Origin: CAZJNX01 sp964547415
Lineage (GTDB): Bacteria > Pseudomonadota > Alphaproteobacteria > Rhizobiales > Amorphaceae
Direction of reading: 5' to 3'
Assembly (NCBI GenBank): GCA_964547415.1
Contig: CAZJNX010000051.1
Coordinates: 1 to 24,383 of the forward strand
DNA length: 24,383 nt
In this document: piece after piece, positions 8,207 to 15,961 of the stretch
Position numbering within the stretch: the stretch's first letter is position 1
Layout: each line of letters opens with the position of its first letter
The notes under the pieces: model-generated
The model's input: the letters and a program-made list of their open reading frames with translations, nothing else
The model's database searches: none
What the model was told of the DNA's origin: nothing
Translations under genes and position numbers: made by a program

Positions 8207-8851
8207 TCAGCGGCGCAGGAGGAAGACGGCCTGCTCGCCGAACAGGTTCCAGAACCACCACGGGGCGGTGAAGGACATGCGCGCGCCCTTGCCGTCGAGT
8301 GCGATCGCCGCCTCCGTCGTCGCGCCGATCTCCTCCACCAGCGCCACGAAGTCCCGGATCGTGCACAGGTGGATCTCTTCGCTCGCGTACCACGGGGCGG
8401 GCGAGCTTCCCGGCACGGGCGCGCAGCCGAGGAACATGAGGCGGAAGCGCAACCGCCAGAACCCGAGGTTCGGGAAGGACACGATGGCCCGTTCGCCGAT
8501 GCGCAACAGGTTCTCCAGCACCTTGCGCGGGTCCCGCGTCGCCGGCAGCGTCTGGCTCAGGATCGCGAAGTCGAAGGCGCCGGCCGGGTAGTCGTCGAGG
8601 TCCGTGTCCGCGTCCCCCTGCACCACCGACAGGCCCCGGGCCACGGCCCGGTTCACGCCCGCCTGGGAAAGCTCGATTCCCTGCACCCGGACCCCGTCCT
8701 TGGCCGCGAGCAGCGCCATCAGCTCCCCGTCCCCGCAGCCGACGTCGAGGACCCGCGCGCCCGGGCGGACGAGGTCGCGGATCACCTCGTAGTCGACGCG
8801 GCCGCGGCCCATGGCCATGGTCGCCGCGCTCGGCCGGTGGACGACGTTCAT
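8207..8851 (-). CDS. metW: Methionine biosynthesis protein MetW
   Basis: A 214-residue methyltransferase-fold protein. It has a clean SAM-binding motif, VLDVGCGDGEL (34-44), then VQGIELSQAGVNRAV and FDFAILSQTLPATRDP, all characteristic of MetW. MetW works with MetX in methionine synthesis; in several proteobacteria MetX acyltransferase activity depends on or is stimulated by MetW. The start is ATG 8851, which overlaps the metX stop by 4 bp (ATGA), so translation is coupled and 1:1 expression is expected. The frame continues open far upstream through metX, but that is a GC-driven shadow. The assignment is strong. Confidence 0.95.
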   Translation of the reverse strand: MNVVHRPSAATMAMGRGRVDYEVIRDLVRPGARVLDVGCGDGELMALLAAKDGVRVQGIELSQAGVNRAVARGLSVVQGDADTDLDDYPAGAFDFAILSQTLPATRDPRKVLENLLRIGERAIVSFPNLGFWRLRFRLMFLGCAPVPGSSPAPWYASEEIHLCTIRDFVALVEEIGATTEAAIALDGKGARMSFTAPWWFWNLFGEQAVFLLRR

Positions 8852-10086
8852 GGCCCCCCCTCCCCGGCGGTCGCGGGCACCCGCACCACGTCCGGCCCGT
8901 GGACGGCGAGGCCCCTCAGCTTCGCCGCCCCCTCGAGGAAGCCGGAGACGACCCGCATGAACTCCGGCTCGTCGAGGAGGAAGGCGTCGTGGCCCTTGTC
9001 GGTCTCGATCTCTACGAACGACACGCCCGCCGCCACCGCGTTGAGGGCGTGGACGATGGTCCGGCTCTCCCGCGTCGGAAAGAGCCAGTCGGAGGAGAAG
9101 GAGACGACGCAAAAGCGGGTCGGCGTCTTGCGGAAGGCGCCCGACACGCGCCCGCCGTGGTCGGCGGCGAGGTCGAAGTAGTCCATCGCCCGCGTCAGGT
9201 AGAGGTAGCTGTTGGCGTCGAACCGGTCCACGAAGGTGGAGCCCTGGTGGCGCAGGTAGCTCTCGATCTGGAAGTCGGCGTCGAAGCCGAAGGTGATCGT
9301 CTCCCGGTCCTGCAGGTTGCGGCCGAACTTCCGGTGGAGCGCGGCCTCCGACACGTAGGTGATGTGGGCCGCCATCCGCGCCACCGACAGGCCCTTCCTC
9401 GGGATCGTGCCGTGGTCGTCGTAGCGTCCGCCGCGCCAGTCGGGGTCGGCCATGATCGCCTGGCGCCCCACCTCGTGGAAGGCGATGTTCTGGGAGGAGT
9501 GGCGCGCGCCCGTCGCGATCGGCAGGGCGCAGAAGACCCGCTCCGGGTAGCTCGCCGCCCACTGCAGCACCTGCATGCCGCCCATGGACCCGCCGATCAC
9601 CGCGAACAGCTGCTCGATCCCCAGGTGGTCCACCAGCCGCGCCTCGGCCCGCACCATGTCGGCGATGGTCACGAGGGGCATGGCGAGGCCGTAGGGCTTG
9701 CCGGTCGCCGGGTCGAGGGAGGCGGGGCCGGTGGTCCCCGCGCAGCCTCCGAGCACGTTGGCGCAGATCACGAAATAGCGGTCGGTGTCGACGGGCTTGC
9801 CCGGCCCCACCAGCATGGACCACCAGCCCGCTCGGCCGGTGACCGGATGGGTGCTCGCCACGTACTGGTCGCCGGTGAGGGCGTGGCACACGAGGATCGC
9901 GTTGGACCTGTCGGCGTTCAGCGTGCCGTAGGTCTTGTAGGCGATCTGCCAGTTCTGGAGGACGGCGCCGGAATCGAGGGTCAGCGCGTCGTCCGGGCCG
10001 AAGCGCACGACCTCGCTCGACGGCTCGTTCGCCTCGCGCCGCCGGAGGTCCTGGATGGCGTCGTCGGTCTGCCGCGTGAGCTGCAT
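8848..10086 (-). CDS. metX: Homoserine O-acyltransferase MetX
   Basis: A 412-residue alpha/beta hydrolase-fold enzyme that acylates homoserine (acetyl-CoA or succinyl-CoA), the first committed step of methionine synthesis. The catalytic triad is visible: S167 in GGSMGGMQ, D333 in SSDWLFP and H366 in GHDAFLL. VCHALTGDQYV (66-76) and WWSMLVGPGKPVDT (88-101) are further family landmarks. Acetyl versus succinyl specificity cannot be called by eye. ATG 10086 is preferred; a TTG three codons upstream (10095) is an alternative, and neither has a strong ribosome binding site. The gene leads the metX-metW unit, with a candidate promoter about 120 bp upstream and a strong hairpin in the leader. Confidence 0.95.
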   Translation of the reverse strand: MQLTRQTDDAIQDLRRREANEPSSEVVRFGPDDALTLDSGAVLQNWQIAYKTYGTLNADRSNAILVCHALTGDQYVASTHPVTGRAGWWSMLVGPGKPVDTDRYFVICANVLGGCAGTTGPASLDPATGKPYGLAMPLVTIADMVRAEARLVDHLGIEQLFAVIGGSMGGMQVLQWAASYPERVFCALPIATGARHSSQNIAFHEVGRQAIMADPDWRGGRYDDHGTIPRKGLSVARMAAHITYVSEAALHRKFGRNLQDRETITFGFDADFQIESYLRHQGSTFVDRFDANSYLYLTRAMDYFDLAADHGGRVSGAFRKTPTRFCVVSFSSDWLFPTRESRTIVHALNAVAAGVSFVEIETDKGHDAFLLDEPEFMRVVSGFLEGAAKLRGLAVHGPDVVRVPATAGEGGP

Positions 10087-10160
10087 GACTGGCAAACGGG
10101 TCCGGGTCGGTCGGGGGGTCGGGCGCGCCGGGGGCGGCCGCGGTCCTTCGGGCGGCGGTC

Positions 10161-10193
10161 ACGGGACGGCGCGAACGCGCCCGGGCATCCCGT
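10161..10193 (-). promoter_or_regulatory. Hairpin in the metX 5' leader
   Basis: An outer 6-bp stem (10161-10166 with 10188-10193) encloses an inner 5-bp stem closing a 4-nt loop (GGCGC-GTTC-GCGCC on the minus strand). It lies 75 bp upstream of the metX start and inside the leader if the promoter at 10208-10236 is right. It is not followed by a T tract and does not resemble the SAM-II consensus. A regulatory role is inference; in such GC-rich DNA chance stems are common. Confidence 0.35.
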
Positions 10194-10207
10194 CGCCGGC
10201 GGCGCGG

Positions 10208-10236
10208 ACGCTATGGCCCTGCCGGTGAGGCGTCAA
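10208..10236 (-). promoter_or_regulatory. Candidate promoter for metX-metW
   Basis: On the minus strand TTGACG (10231-10236, 5 of 6) is followed after 17 bp by TAGCGT (10208-10213, 3 of 6). The -35 matches the alphaproteobacterial CTTGAC-like pattern; the -10 is weak. The implied leader is about 115 nt. Confidence 0.35.
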
Positions 10237-10327
10237 CGTTTTCTTTGCATCGCCCGCGCCCGCTGGTGTACCGGGTGCCGTTCCCGGCCGGGCATCGCCG
10301 GCGGGCGCGGCACGGAAAGAAGGACCG

Positions 10328-11155
10328 ATGGCAGGCTGTGGCGAGGCGAGGCAGGCGACCGTGGCGGCGGCCGGACCGGACGCCTCGCTCGCGCGCCTCA
10401 GGGCCGGGATCGACCGGATCGACGGGGAGATCCACCGCCTCCTGATGGAGCGGGCGGAGGCGGTGGACGCCCTCGTCGCCGCCAAGGGGGGCGCGGGCTC
10501 GGGCGTCGTCATCCGGCCGGAGCGGGAGGCGGCGATCCTCGAAAGGCTCGCCGCGAACCATGGCGGCGTCCTGCCGTTCCCGGTCCTCGCCCACCTCTGG
10601 CGCACGCTGATCGCCGCCTTCTGCCGCCTCCAGCGGCCCTACGGGATCGTGGTAGCGGGCGCCGACCCCCTCGCCCGGGATCTCGCCCGCTTCCATGCCG
10701 GCTTCGAGGCCCCGGTCGAGACGGCCGAGGACGGCGCCGCCGCCCTGTCCGCCCTGGAGGCGGGGCCGGGGAACCTCGCCTTCGTGCCCCTCGGCGAGGC
10801 GGCCTCGCCCTGGTGGGAGCGGCTGGGCGAGGCCGGGATCCATCCGGTCGCGCGCCTGTCGGGCGCGGTCCTCGGGCGGCCGGAGGTGTCGGTGCTCGTG
10901 GTCGGCGGCCGTCTCGTCGGCCCGGCGGGCGAGGGGCGCACCCTCTTCGACGCACGGGCGGCGATCCGCCGCGCGCCGCTCCCCGGCTCGCTGGTGACGG
11001 CGGCGGCCGGCGAGCGCATCCTGTTGGAGGCGCCGTCCGACCTTTCGGCGGAGCGGCTCGCCGAGGCCCTCGGCGCGGCGGTGCGCCCCTTGGGCGGGTT
11101 CGCGCCCCTGCCGGGCGTCCTCGCCGATCCGCCCGGCGCGCTGCCGCCCCCCTGA
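10328..11155 (+). CDS. Chorismate mutase (AroQ domain) with unassigned C-terminal domain
   Basis: A 275-residue protein. Residues about 20-104 form an AroQ-type chorismate mutase domain, which converts chorismate to prephenate: R25 in LARLRAGIDRID, R42 in LMERAEAV, K53 and R66-E67 (RPEREAAIL) sit where the active-site residues of the E. coli enzyme fall. Residues about 106-275 are not a prephenate dehydratase domain that I can recognise: no Thr-Arg-Phe motif is seen, although the alternating beta/alpha pattern is reminiscent of a periplasmic-binding-type fold. A ribosome binding site (AGAAGGA) lies 3 nt before the ATG. It precedes hisC and the prephenate dehydrogenase gene, consistent with aromatic amino acid synthesis. 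Confidence 0.85.
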   Translation: MAGCGEARQATVAAAGPDASLARLRAGIDRIDGEIHRLLMERAEAVDALVAAKGGAGSGVVIRPEREAAILERLAANHGGVLPFPVLAHLWRTLIAAFCRLQRPYGIVVAGADPLARDLARFHAGFEAPVETAEDGAAALSALEAGPGNLAFVPLGEAASPWWERLGEAGIHPVARLSGAVLGRPEVSVLVVGGRLVGPAGEGRTLFDARAAIRRAPLPGSLVTAAAGERILLEAPSDLSAERLAEALGAAVRPLGGFAPLPGVLADPPGALPPP

Positions 11156-11226
11156 CATCCGGCCGGAGCCGCCGCGCGCCACCCGCGTGCCGGACGCCCG
11201 CGCCCCCGCAAGTGAGACGATCCGCC

Positions 11227-12345
11227 ATGGACACCCTCGCCACCCCGACGCGCCCCGCGCCCAAGCCCAACGTCCTGTCGATCGCCCCCTACGTGCCCGG
11301 CAAGAGCAAGGGGACGGGCGGGGGCCCGGTCCACAAGCTCTCCTCCAACGAGACGCCCCTCGGGCCGAGCCCGAAGGCGAAGGCCGCCTACCTCGCCGCC
11401 GCCGAGACCCTCGCCCTCTACCCGGACGGCGCGGCGACGGCCCTGCGCACGGCGATCGCCGAGACCTACGGCCTGTCTGCCGAGCGGATCGTGTGCGGCA
11501 ACGGCTCGGACGAGCTCCTCGCCCTCATGGCCAACGCCTTCCTAGGCGCGGGCGACGAGGCCGTCTTCACCGAGCACGGCTTCCTCGTCTACCGGATCGT
11601 GACCCTCGCGGCCGGGGCGACGCCCGTGGTGGTGCCCGAACGGGACCTGACGGCGGACGTGGACGCGATCCTCGCCGCCGTCACGGAGCGCACGCGGATC
11701 GTCTTCCTCGCCAACCCGAACAACCCGACGGGGACGTACCTGCCCCACGACGAGGTCCGGCGGCTCCACGCGGGCCTGCCGCGCCACGTCCTCCTCGTCC
11801 TCGACGCGGCCTATGCCGAGTACGTGCGCCGCAACGACTACGAGAGCGGGATCGAGCTCGTCTCCACGTGCGAGAACGTGGTGATGACGCGCACCTTCTC
11901 GAAGATCCACGGGCTCGCGGCGCTCCGCCTCGGCTGGGCCTACGCCCCTGCCCACGTGATCGACGCCATGCACCGCATCCGCGGGCCGTTCAACGTGAAC
12001 GCGGCGGCGCTGGCGGCCGGCGCCGCGGCGATCGCCGACCGCGCCTTCGCCGAGGAGGCGGCGGACCACAACGCCCGCTGGCTCCCGTTCGTGCGGCAGG
12101 AGCTCGCGAAGCTCGGCATCGACACGCCCGAGAGCGTCGCCAACTTCCTGCTCCTCGAGTTCCCGGACACCCCCGGCCGCACGGCGGCGGAGGCGGACGC
12201 CTTCCTCGCCGAGCGCGGGATCGTCCTGCGCCAGATGGGCGCCTACGGCCTGCCGAACGCGCTGCGGATGACCGTGGGCACGGAGGAGGCGAACCGGGCG
12301 GCCCTCGCCGCGCTCGCCGCGTTCATGGGGCGCGGGGATGGCTGA
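11227..12345 (+). CDS. hisC: Histidinol-phosphate aminotransferase
   Basis: A 372-residue PLP-dependent fold-type I aminotransferase. Key sites are LSSNETPLGPSP (38-49), GNGSDELL (91-98), NPNNPTG (163-169), DAAYAEY (193-199), the PLP lysine K226 in TFSKIHGLAALRLGW, and R234. It transfers the amino group from glutamate in histidine synthesis. Its place between a chorismate mutase and a prephenate dehydrogenase gene suggests it also serves phenylalanine/tyrosine synthesis, as known for some alphaproteobacterial HisC proteins; that part is inference. ATG 11227 gives the family N terminus; the frame stays open for over 2 kb upstream, but that is shadow sequence. The stop lies inside the next gene, an 8-bp overlap. 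Confidence 0.93.
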   Translation: MDTLATPTRPAPKPNVLSIAPYVPGKSKGTGGGPVHKLSSNETPLGPSPKAKAAYLAAAETLALYPDGAATALRTAIAETYGLSAERIVCGNGSDELLALMANAFLGAGDEAVFTEHGFLVYRIVTLAAGATPVVVPERDLTADVDAILAAVTERTRIVFLANPNNPTGTYLPHDEVRRLHAGLPRHVLLVLDAAYAEYVRRNDYESGIELVSTCENVVMTRTFSKIHGLAALRLGWAYAPAHVIDAMHRIRGPFNVNAAALAAGAAAIADRAFAEEAADHNARWLPFVRQELAKLGIDTPESVANFLLLEFPDTPGRTAAEADAFLAERGIVLRQMGAYGLPNALRMTVGTEEANRAALAALAAFMGRGDG

Positions 12346-13387
12346 GGCGGTCGGCCCCTTCGCAGGGATCGAGCGGGTCGCGGTCGTCGGGATCGGCCTC
12401 ATCGGCTCGTCCCTCGTCCACGCCATGCGCCGCGCGGGCTTTTCCGGCGAGGTGGCGATCGGCGACCGGGACGCGGACGCCCTCGCCGAGGCGGAGCGGC
12501 TGTCCCTCGGGACCAGCTACCACGGGGACGCGGCGGCGGCGGTGCGCGGGGCGGACCTCGTGGTCCTCGCCGTTCCGGTGGGCGCCATGGGCAAGGTGGC
12601 CGAGGCGATCGCCCCGGCGCTCCCGGACGAGGCGATCCTGTTCGACACCGGGTCGGTGAAGGGCGCCGTGATCCGTGCCGTCTCGGCCGCGATCGCCCGG
12701 CCCGGCCGGTTCGTGGCGGCCCACCCGGTGGCGGGCACCGAGCAGTCGGGCCCCGCGGCGGGCTTCGCCGAGCTGTTCGACCGGCGCTGGTGCATCCTCA
12801 CCCCGGCGGAGGACACCGAGCCGGAGGCGCTCGAGCGCGTCGCGGCGCTGTGGCGGGCCATCGGCTCGGACGTGGAGGTGATGACGGCCGAGCACCACGA
12901 CCTGGTGCTCGCCATGACGAGCCACCTGCCCCACCTCATCGCCTACAACATCGTGGGCACCGCCTACGACATGGAGCGGGTGACGAGCTCGGAGGTCATC
13001 AAGTTCTCGGCCGGCGGCTTCCGCGACTTCACCCGCATCGCCGCCTCCGACCCGGTCATGTGGCGGGACGTCTTCCTCAACAACCGCGAGGCGGTGCTGG
13101 AGACCCTCGGCCGCTTCTCGGAGGACCTCGCCGCCCTGCAGCGGGCCATCCGCTGGGGCGACGGGGACACCCTCTTCGAGCTGTTCAGCCGCACCCGGGC
13201 GATCCGCCGCGGCATCATCGAGGCCGGGCAGGACGCACCCGAGCCCGACTTCGGCCGCTGGTCGCACCGCGCGCAGCCCGGCGGCGCGGCGGGCGAGCCG
13301 CGGGCGGAGACGGGTTCAGCCGCCGGCGACGGCGATGACGGGGGGAATGCGGCCGAGGGGCACGAAACCCGCCGTCACGCGTCCTGA
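12338..13387 (+). CDS. Prephenate/arogenate dehydrogenase (TyrA/TyrC type)
   Basis: A 349-residue NAD(P)-dependent enzyme that oxidatively decarboxylates prephenate and/or arogenate in tyrosine synthesis. The dinucleotide-binding motif VVGIGLIGSSL is at 16-26, the catalytic region HPVAGTEQSG at 129-138, and the helical dimer region includes MTSHLPHLIAY (193-203). It overlaps hisC by 8 bp, so the two are coupled. The family core ends near residue 300; the last 50 residues are Gly/Ala/Glu-rich, and residues 327-349 are read antisense to the end of the DUF2125 gene. The choice between prephenate and arogenate as substrate cannot be made by eye. No monofunctional chorismate mutase domain is fused. 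Confidence 0.93.
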   Translation: MAEAVGPFAGIERVAVVGIGLIGSSLVHAMRRAGFSGEVAIGDRDADALAEAERLSLGTSYHGDAAAAVRGADLVVLAVPVGAMGKVAEAIAPALPDEAILFDTGSVKGAVIRAVSAAIARPGRFVAAHPVAGTEQSGPAAGFAELFDRRWCILTPAEDTEPEALERVAALWRAIGSDVEVMTAEHHDLVLAMTSHLPHLIAYNIVGTAYDMERVTSSEVIKFSAGGFRDFTRIAASDPVMWRDVFLNNREAVLETLGRFSEDLAALQRAIRWGDGDTLFELFSRTRAIRRGIIEAGQDAPEPDFGRWSHRAQPGGAAGEPRAETGSAAGDGDDGGNAAEGHETRRHAS

Positions 13388-14344
13388 GCGGATCGTCAGG
13401 GTCAGCTTCCGGGCTGGCCGATCGCCGATCTTGGTCTCGGGCGCCATGGCGAGGACGTTGCGCACGACGCCGCCCACCGCCTGCCGCGTCTCCACCGGCA
13501 GCAGGCCGACGTCCGGGAGCCCGCCGTCCGGCAGCGCCACCGCCACGTCCACCTTCCCGTCGAGAAGGCCGTCGGGCCGCACTGTCACCGTGCCGCCGAG
13601 GGAGACGAGGGCCTCGCCCGCCGTGAGCAGCAGCTGGTCGATCCGCACCGGCACGCCTCCGTTGGCGAGCCGGCCGGCCAGCGCGTCCGGCCGCCCGGCA
13701 AGGAGCGGCCCCGCCCCGTCGACAAGGAACCGCCCGCGCACGTCGAGGGGAACCGCGTCCCGCACCGCCGCGAGGCCGTCGAACTTGACGCCGAGGTCGA
13801 GGACCGACGGCTCGTCCGGCAGCGGGCGCACGTAGAGCCCGGCGAGGTCCGCCGTCACCGTGTCGGGAAGCGCGTCCGAGGCGAGCACCGCCTCCTCGAT
13901 CTCGAGGCGCATCTCCTCCGCCCCCGAGGCCGACAGGACGAGGCTCGCGTGGGCGAGGGCCCATTCGGCTGTCGCCGGGACCGGCGCCTCGAGGCGTGCG
14001 GGCGAGCCGGCCTCCAGGATCACCCGGCGCGGGTCGTAGACGAGGGCGACGCCGGTCACGCCGCCGACGGTCGCGTCGAGGTCCGGCGAGATGACCCGGC
14101 TGCCGGCGGCGCAGCGCAGCTCCAGACGGAAGGGAAAGCCGTCGATCCGCCGGTCCCGGCAGGTGACCATGGTCCCGGCGTCGGTCGCGGCCGCCATCGC
14201 CTTGTCGAGCTGGCGCTCGAACACGGTCGCGGCGGCGAACCAGATCCCCGACCAGACGAGGATCGCCACCACCACGATCGCGAGCACGACCTTGAAACGC
14301 CGGCTCCCGCGGCGCGCGGTCGGCCGGCCTTCCTTCTCGTTCAC
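13316..14344 (-). CDS. DUF2125 family protein, membrane-anchored
   Basis: A 342-residue protein with a positively charged start (residues 1-17) and a single transmembrane or uncleaved signal segment at about 18-40 (VVLAIVVVAILVWSGIWFA). The remainder is predicted periplasmic and beta-rich, with the family pattern CRDRRIDGFPFRLELRC near residues 67-83, which includes a pair of cysteines. DUF2125 proteins are common in alphaproteobacteria; their function is not established. The start at 14344 is the ATG just before the charged segment. The gene converges on, and overlaps by 72 bp, the prephenate dehydrogenase gene. It is divergent from the gamma-glutamylcyclotransferase gene across 257 bp in which I see no convincing promoter. 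Confidence 0.88.
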   Translation of the reverse strand: MNEKEGRPTARRGSRRFKVVLAIVVVAILVWSGIWFAAATVFERQLDKAMAAATDAGTMVTCRDRRIDGFPFRLELRCAAGSRVISPDLDATVGGVTGVALVYDPRRVILEAGSPARLEAPVPATAEWALAHASLVLSASGAEEMRLEIEEAVLASDALPDTVTADLAGLYVRPLPDEPSVLDLGVKFDGLAAVRDAVPLDVRGRFLVDGAGPLLAGRPDALAGRLANGGVPVRIDQLLLTAGEALVSLGGTVTVRPDGLLDGKVDVAVALPDGGLPDVGLLPVETRQAVGGVVRNVLAMAPETKIGDRPARKLTLTIRSGRVTAGFVPLGRIPPVIAVAGG

Positions 14345-14601
14345 GTCCCTCTCCCCGTCATGCGCCCGGACGGCCCCGGGGCGGCCGGCGCCGCCCGTCT
14401 CGCTCGGCTCGCCTTGCCCGGCCCGTCCGGCGGGGGCCGTCCACCCGGAAAGGACGCAGGTGCGACCCCGACAAGGGGGCGGAGCCTGTCACCAAGGCTG
14501 GCGCCACGCAAGCGCCACCGCTAGGACGGGGCTTTGCGCCGCGGGCGGACGATGCCGGCAACGCGGCGCCTTCGGGGCGGAGGGATCGGGACGGGCCGGC
14601 C

Positions 14602-15138
14602 ATGGGCGTATTCTGCGTGTTCGGCTACGGCTCGCTGATGTGGCGGCCGGGCTTCCCGTACCTTTCGGCCGAGCCGGGTGTGCTGTTCGGTCGCCACCGG
14701 CGCCTGTGCGTCTACTCCTGGCACCACAGGGGCACGCCGGAGCGGCCAGGTCTCGTCCTCGGCCTCGACCGGGGCGGGGCGTGCCGCGGCCTCCTGTTCC
14801 GCATCGACCCGGCCGAGCGCGACACGGTCCTCGACTACCTGCGCGCCCGCGAGCAGGTGACCGCCGTCTACGAGGAGCGCACCGTGCCCGTCCGCCTCGC
14901 GGGGGGCGCGGTCCTCCCCGCCGTCACCTACGTGGTCGACCGCACCCACCCCCAGTACGCCGGCGCCCTCGACCTCACGACCCAGCACGCGATCGTTGAG
15001 GGGGCGCGCGGCGTGTCCGGCGACAACGTGGAGTACGTCCGCGCGACGGCCGAGCACCTCGAGGAGATGGGCGTCCACGACCCGCAGCTCGCCGCCCTCG
15101 CCCGCCGGCTCGACGGCGCCGCTGCCGGCCCGTCCTGA
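14602..15138 (+). CDS. ChaC-like gamma-glutamylcyclotransferase
   Basis: A 178-residue cytosolic enzyme of the ChaC branch of gamma-glutamylcyclotransferases, which release 5-oxoproline from gamma-glutamyl peptides, in this branch mainly glutathione. The substrate-binding YGSLMW motif is at residues 9-14 and the likely catalytic glutamate is E84 in LRAREQV. The SGDNVEYVRATAEHLEEMG stretch near the C terminus matches the family. A possible link to the hydantoinase/oxoprolinase-type genes 5 kb away (5-oxoproline as a shared metabolite) is only suggestive. The ribosome binding site is weak (GGAGGG at 14579-14584 is far). It converges with plsC, 2 bp between the stops. Confidence 0.9.
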   Translation: MGVFCVFGYGSLMWRPGFPYLSAEPGVLFGRHRRLCVYSWHHRGTPERPGLVLGLDRGGACRGLLFRIDPAERDTVLDYLRAREQVTAVYEERTVPVRLAGGAVLPAVTYVVDRTHPQYAGALDLTTQHAIVEGARGVSGDNVEYVRATAEHLEEMGVHDPQLAALARRLDGAAAGPS

Positions 15139-15140
15139 GG

Positions 15141-15938
15141 TCAGCGGGGCGGCTCGCCCGCGACCTCGGCGACGAGGCGGTCCGTCTCCGTCTCGATGGC
15201 GGACCGGAGGGCGGCGAGGAAGGCGTCGCGCGGCATGTCGGCCGGGAGCGGCGGCAGGAAGGAGACGGTGATCGTCCCCGGATAGCGGATGAACGAGCGG
15301 AACTCGGAGAACATGCCCGAATTGTGGGCGACCGGCGTGCAGGGGGCCCCGAGCGTCCTGTACAGAAGGGCGACGCCGGTCTTGTAGTCGGGCGGGTCGC
15401 CCGGCCGCCGGCGCGTTCCCTCCGGGAAGATGACCACCTGGGCACCCTCCGCGACGGCCGCGCCCGCGGCCTTCGACATCGCCGTCAGCGCGCGCGCGCC
15501 GCCCGACCGGTCCACCGGGATCATGCCGAAGTGGCGCGCGTACCAGCCCCAGACCGGGATCCTGAGGAGCTCCTTCTTCAGGATGTAGGTGGGCCGCGAC
15601 AGGAGCGGGACGAGGGCGAAGGTCTCCCAGGGCGACATGTGCTTGGAAGCCACCAGCGCCCCGCCTTCGGGGATGTTCTGCGCGCCGAGGACGCGCATGC
15701 GCTGGCCGACGACCACCCTCAGGAGCCACAGGTTCACCCGCGCCCACAGGCGGAAGGCCCAGCGCCCCCGACCCTCGCCCGACAGGAGCAGCGGGAGCGC
15801 GACGATCCCGGCGACGAGCACCCAAGCCCCCGACAGGAGCGCGTAGAGCGCGGAGCGGACGAGGGTCACCGCCTGCGGCGGCCGCGGCGGCGGCAGTGGC
15901 CTCACCGGGGTGCGCGCGGTGTCCGTGATCTCGTCCAT
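15141..15938 (-). CDS. plsC: Lysophospholipid (1-acyl-glycerol-3-phosphate) acyltransferase
   Basis: A 265-residue membrane-bound acyltransferase that makes phosphatidic acid from lysophosphatidic acid. A hydrophobic segment at about 24-52 anchors it. The catalytic block is SKHMSPWETF (98-107): the histidine H100 is present, but the acidic residue of the HX4D motif is glutamate (E105). The acyl-acceptor motif FPEGTRRRPG is at 171-180, and HFGMIPVDR (136-144) is a further family block. ATG 15938 has AAGGAGGG 4 nt upstream. It follows ftsX by 23 bp and is surely in the ftsE-ftsX-plsC unit. The substrate (which lysophospholipid) is inferred from family only. Confidence 0.9.
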   Translation of the reverse strand: MDEITDTARTPVRPLPPPRPPQAVTLVRSALYALLSGAWVLVAGIVALPLLLSGEGRGRWAFRLWARVNLWLLRVVVGQRMRVLGAQNIPEGGALVASKHMSPWETFALVPLLSRPTYILKKELLRIPVWGWYARHFGMIPVDRSGGARALTAMSKAAGAAVAEGAQVVIFPEGTRRRPGDPPDYKTGVALLYRTLGAPCTPVAHNSGMFSEFRSFIRYPGTITVSFLPPLPADMPRDAFLAALRSAIETETDRLVAEVAGEPPR

Positions 15939-15961
15939 GGGTCCCTCCTTCTCGCACCCGC

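Noticed and set aside
8852..10162. Continuation of the metW frame upstream through metX, as a 651-residue protein
   Set aside because: Only the last 214 residues match MetW; the upstream part is a different frame of metX and composition-driven.
10087..10240. SAM-II riboswitch upstream of metX
   Set aside because: The conserved sequence elements are absent on reading the leader; only an unrelated GC hairpin is present.
8899..11226. Long open frame upstream of hisC in the same frame
   Set aside because: It runs antisense to metX and through the chorismate mutase gene in another frame; HisC homology starts only at 11227.
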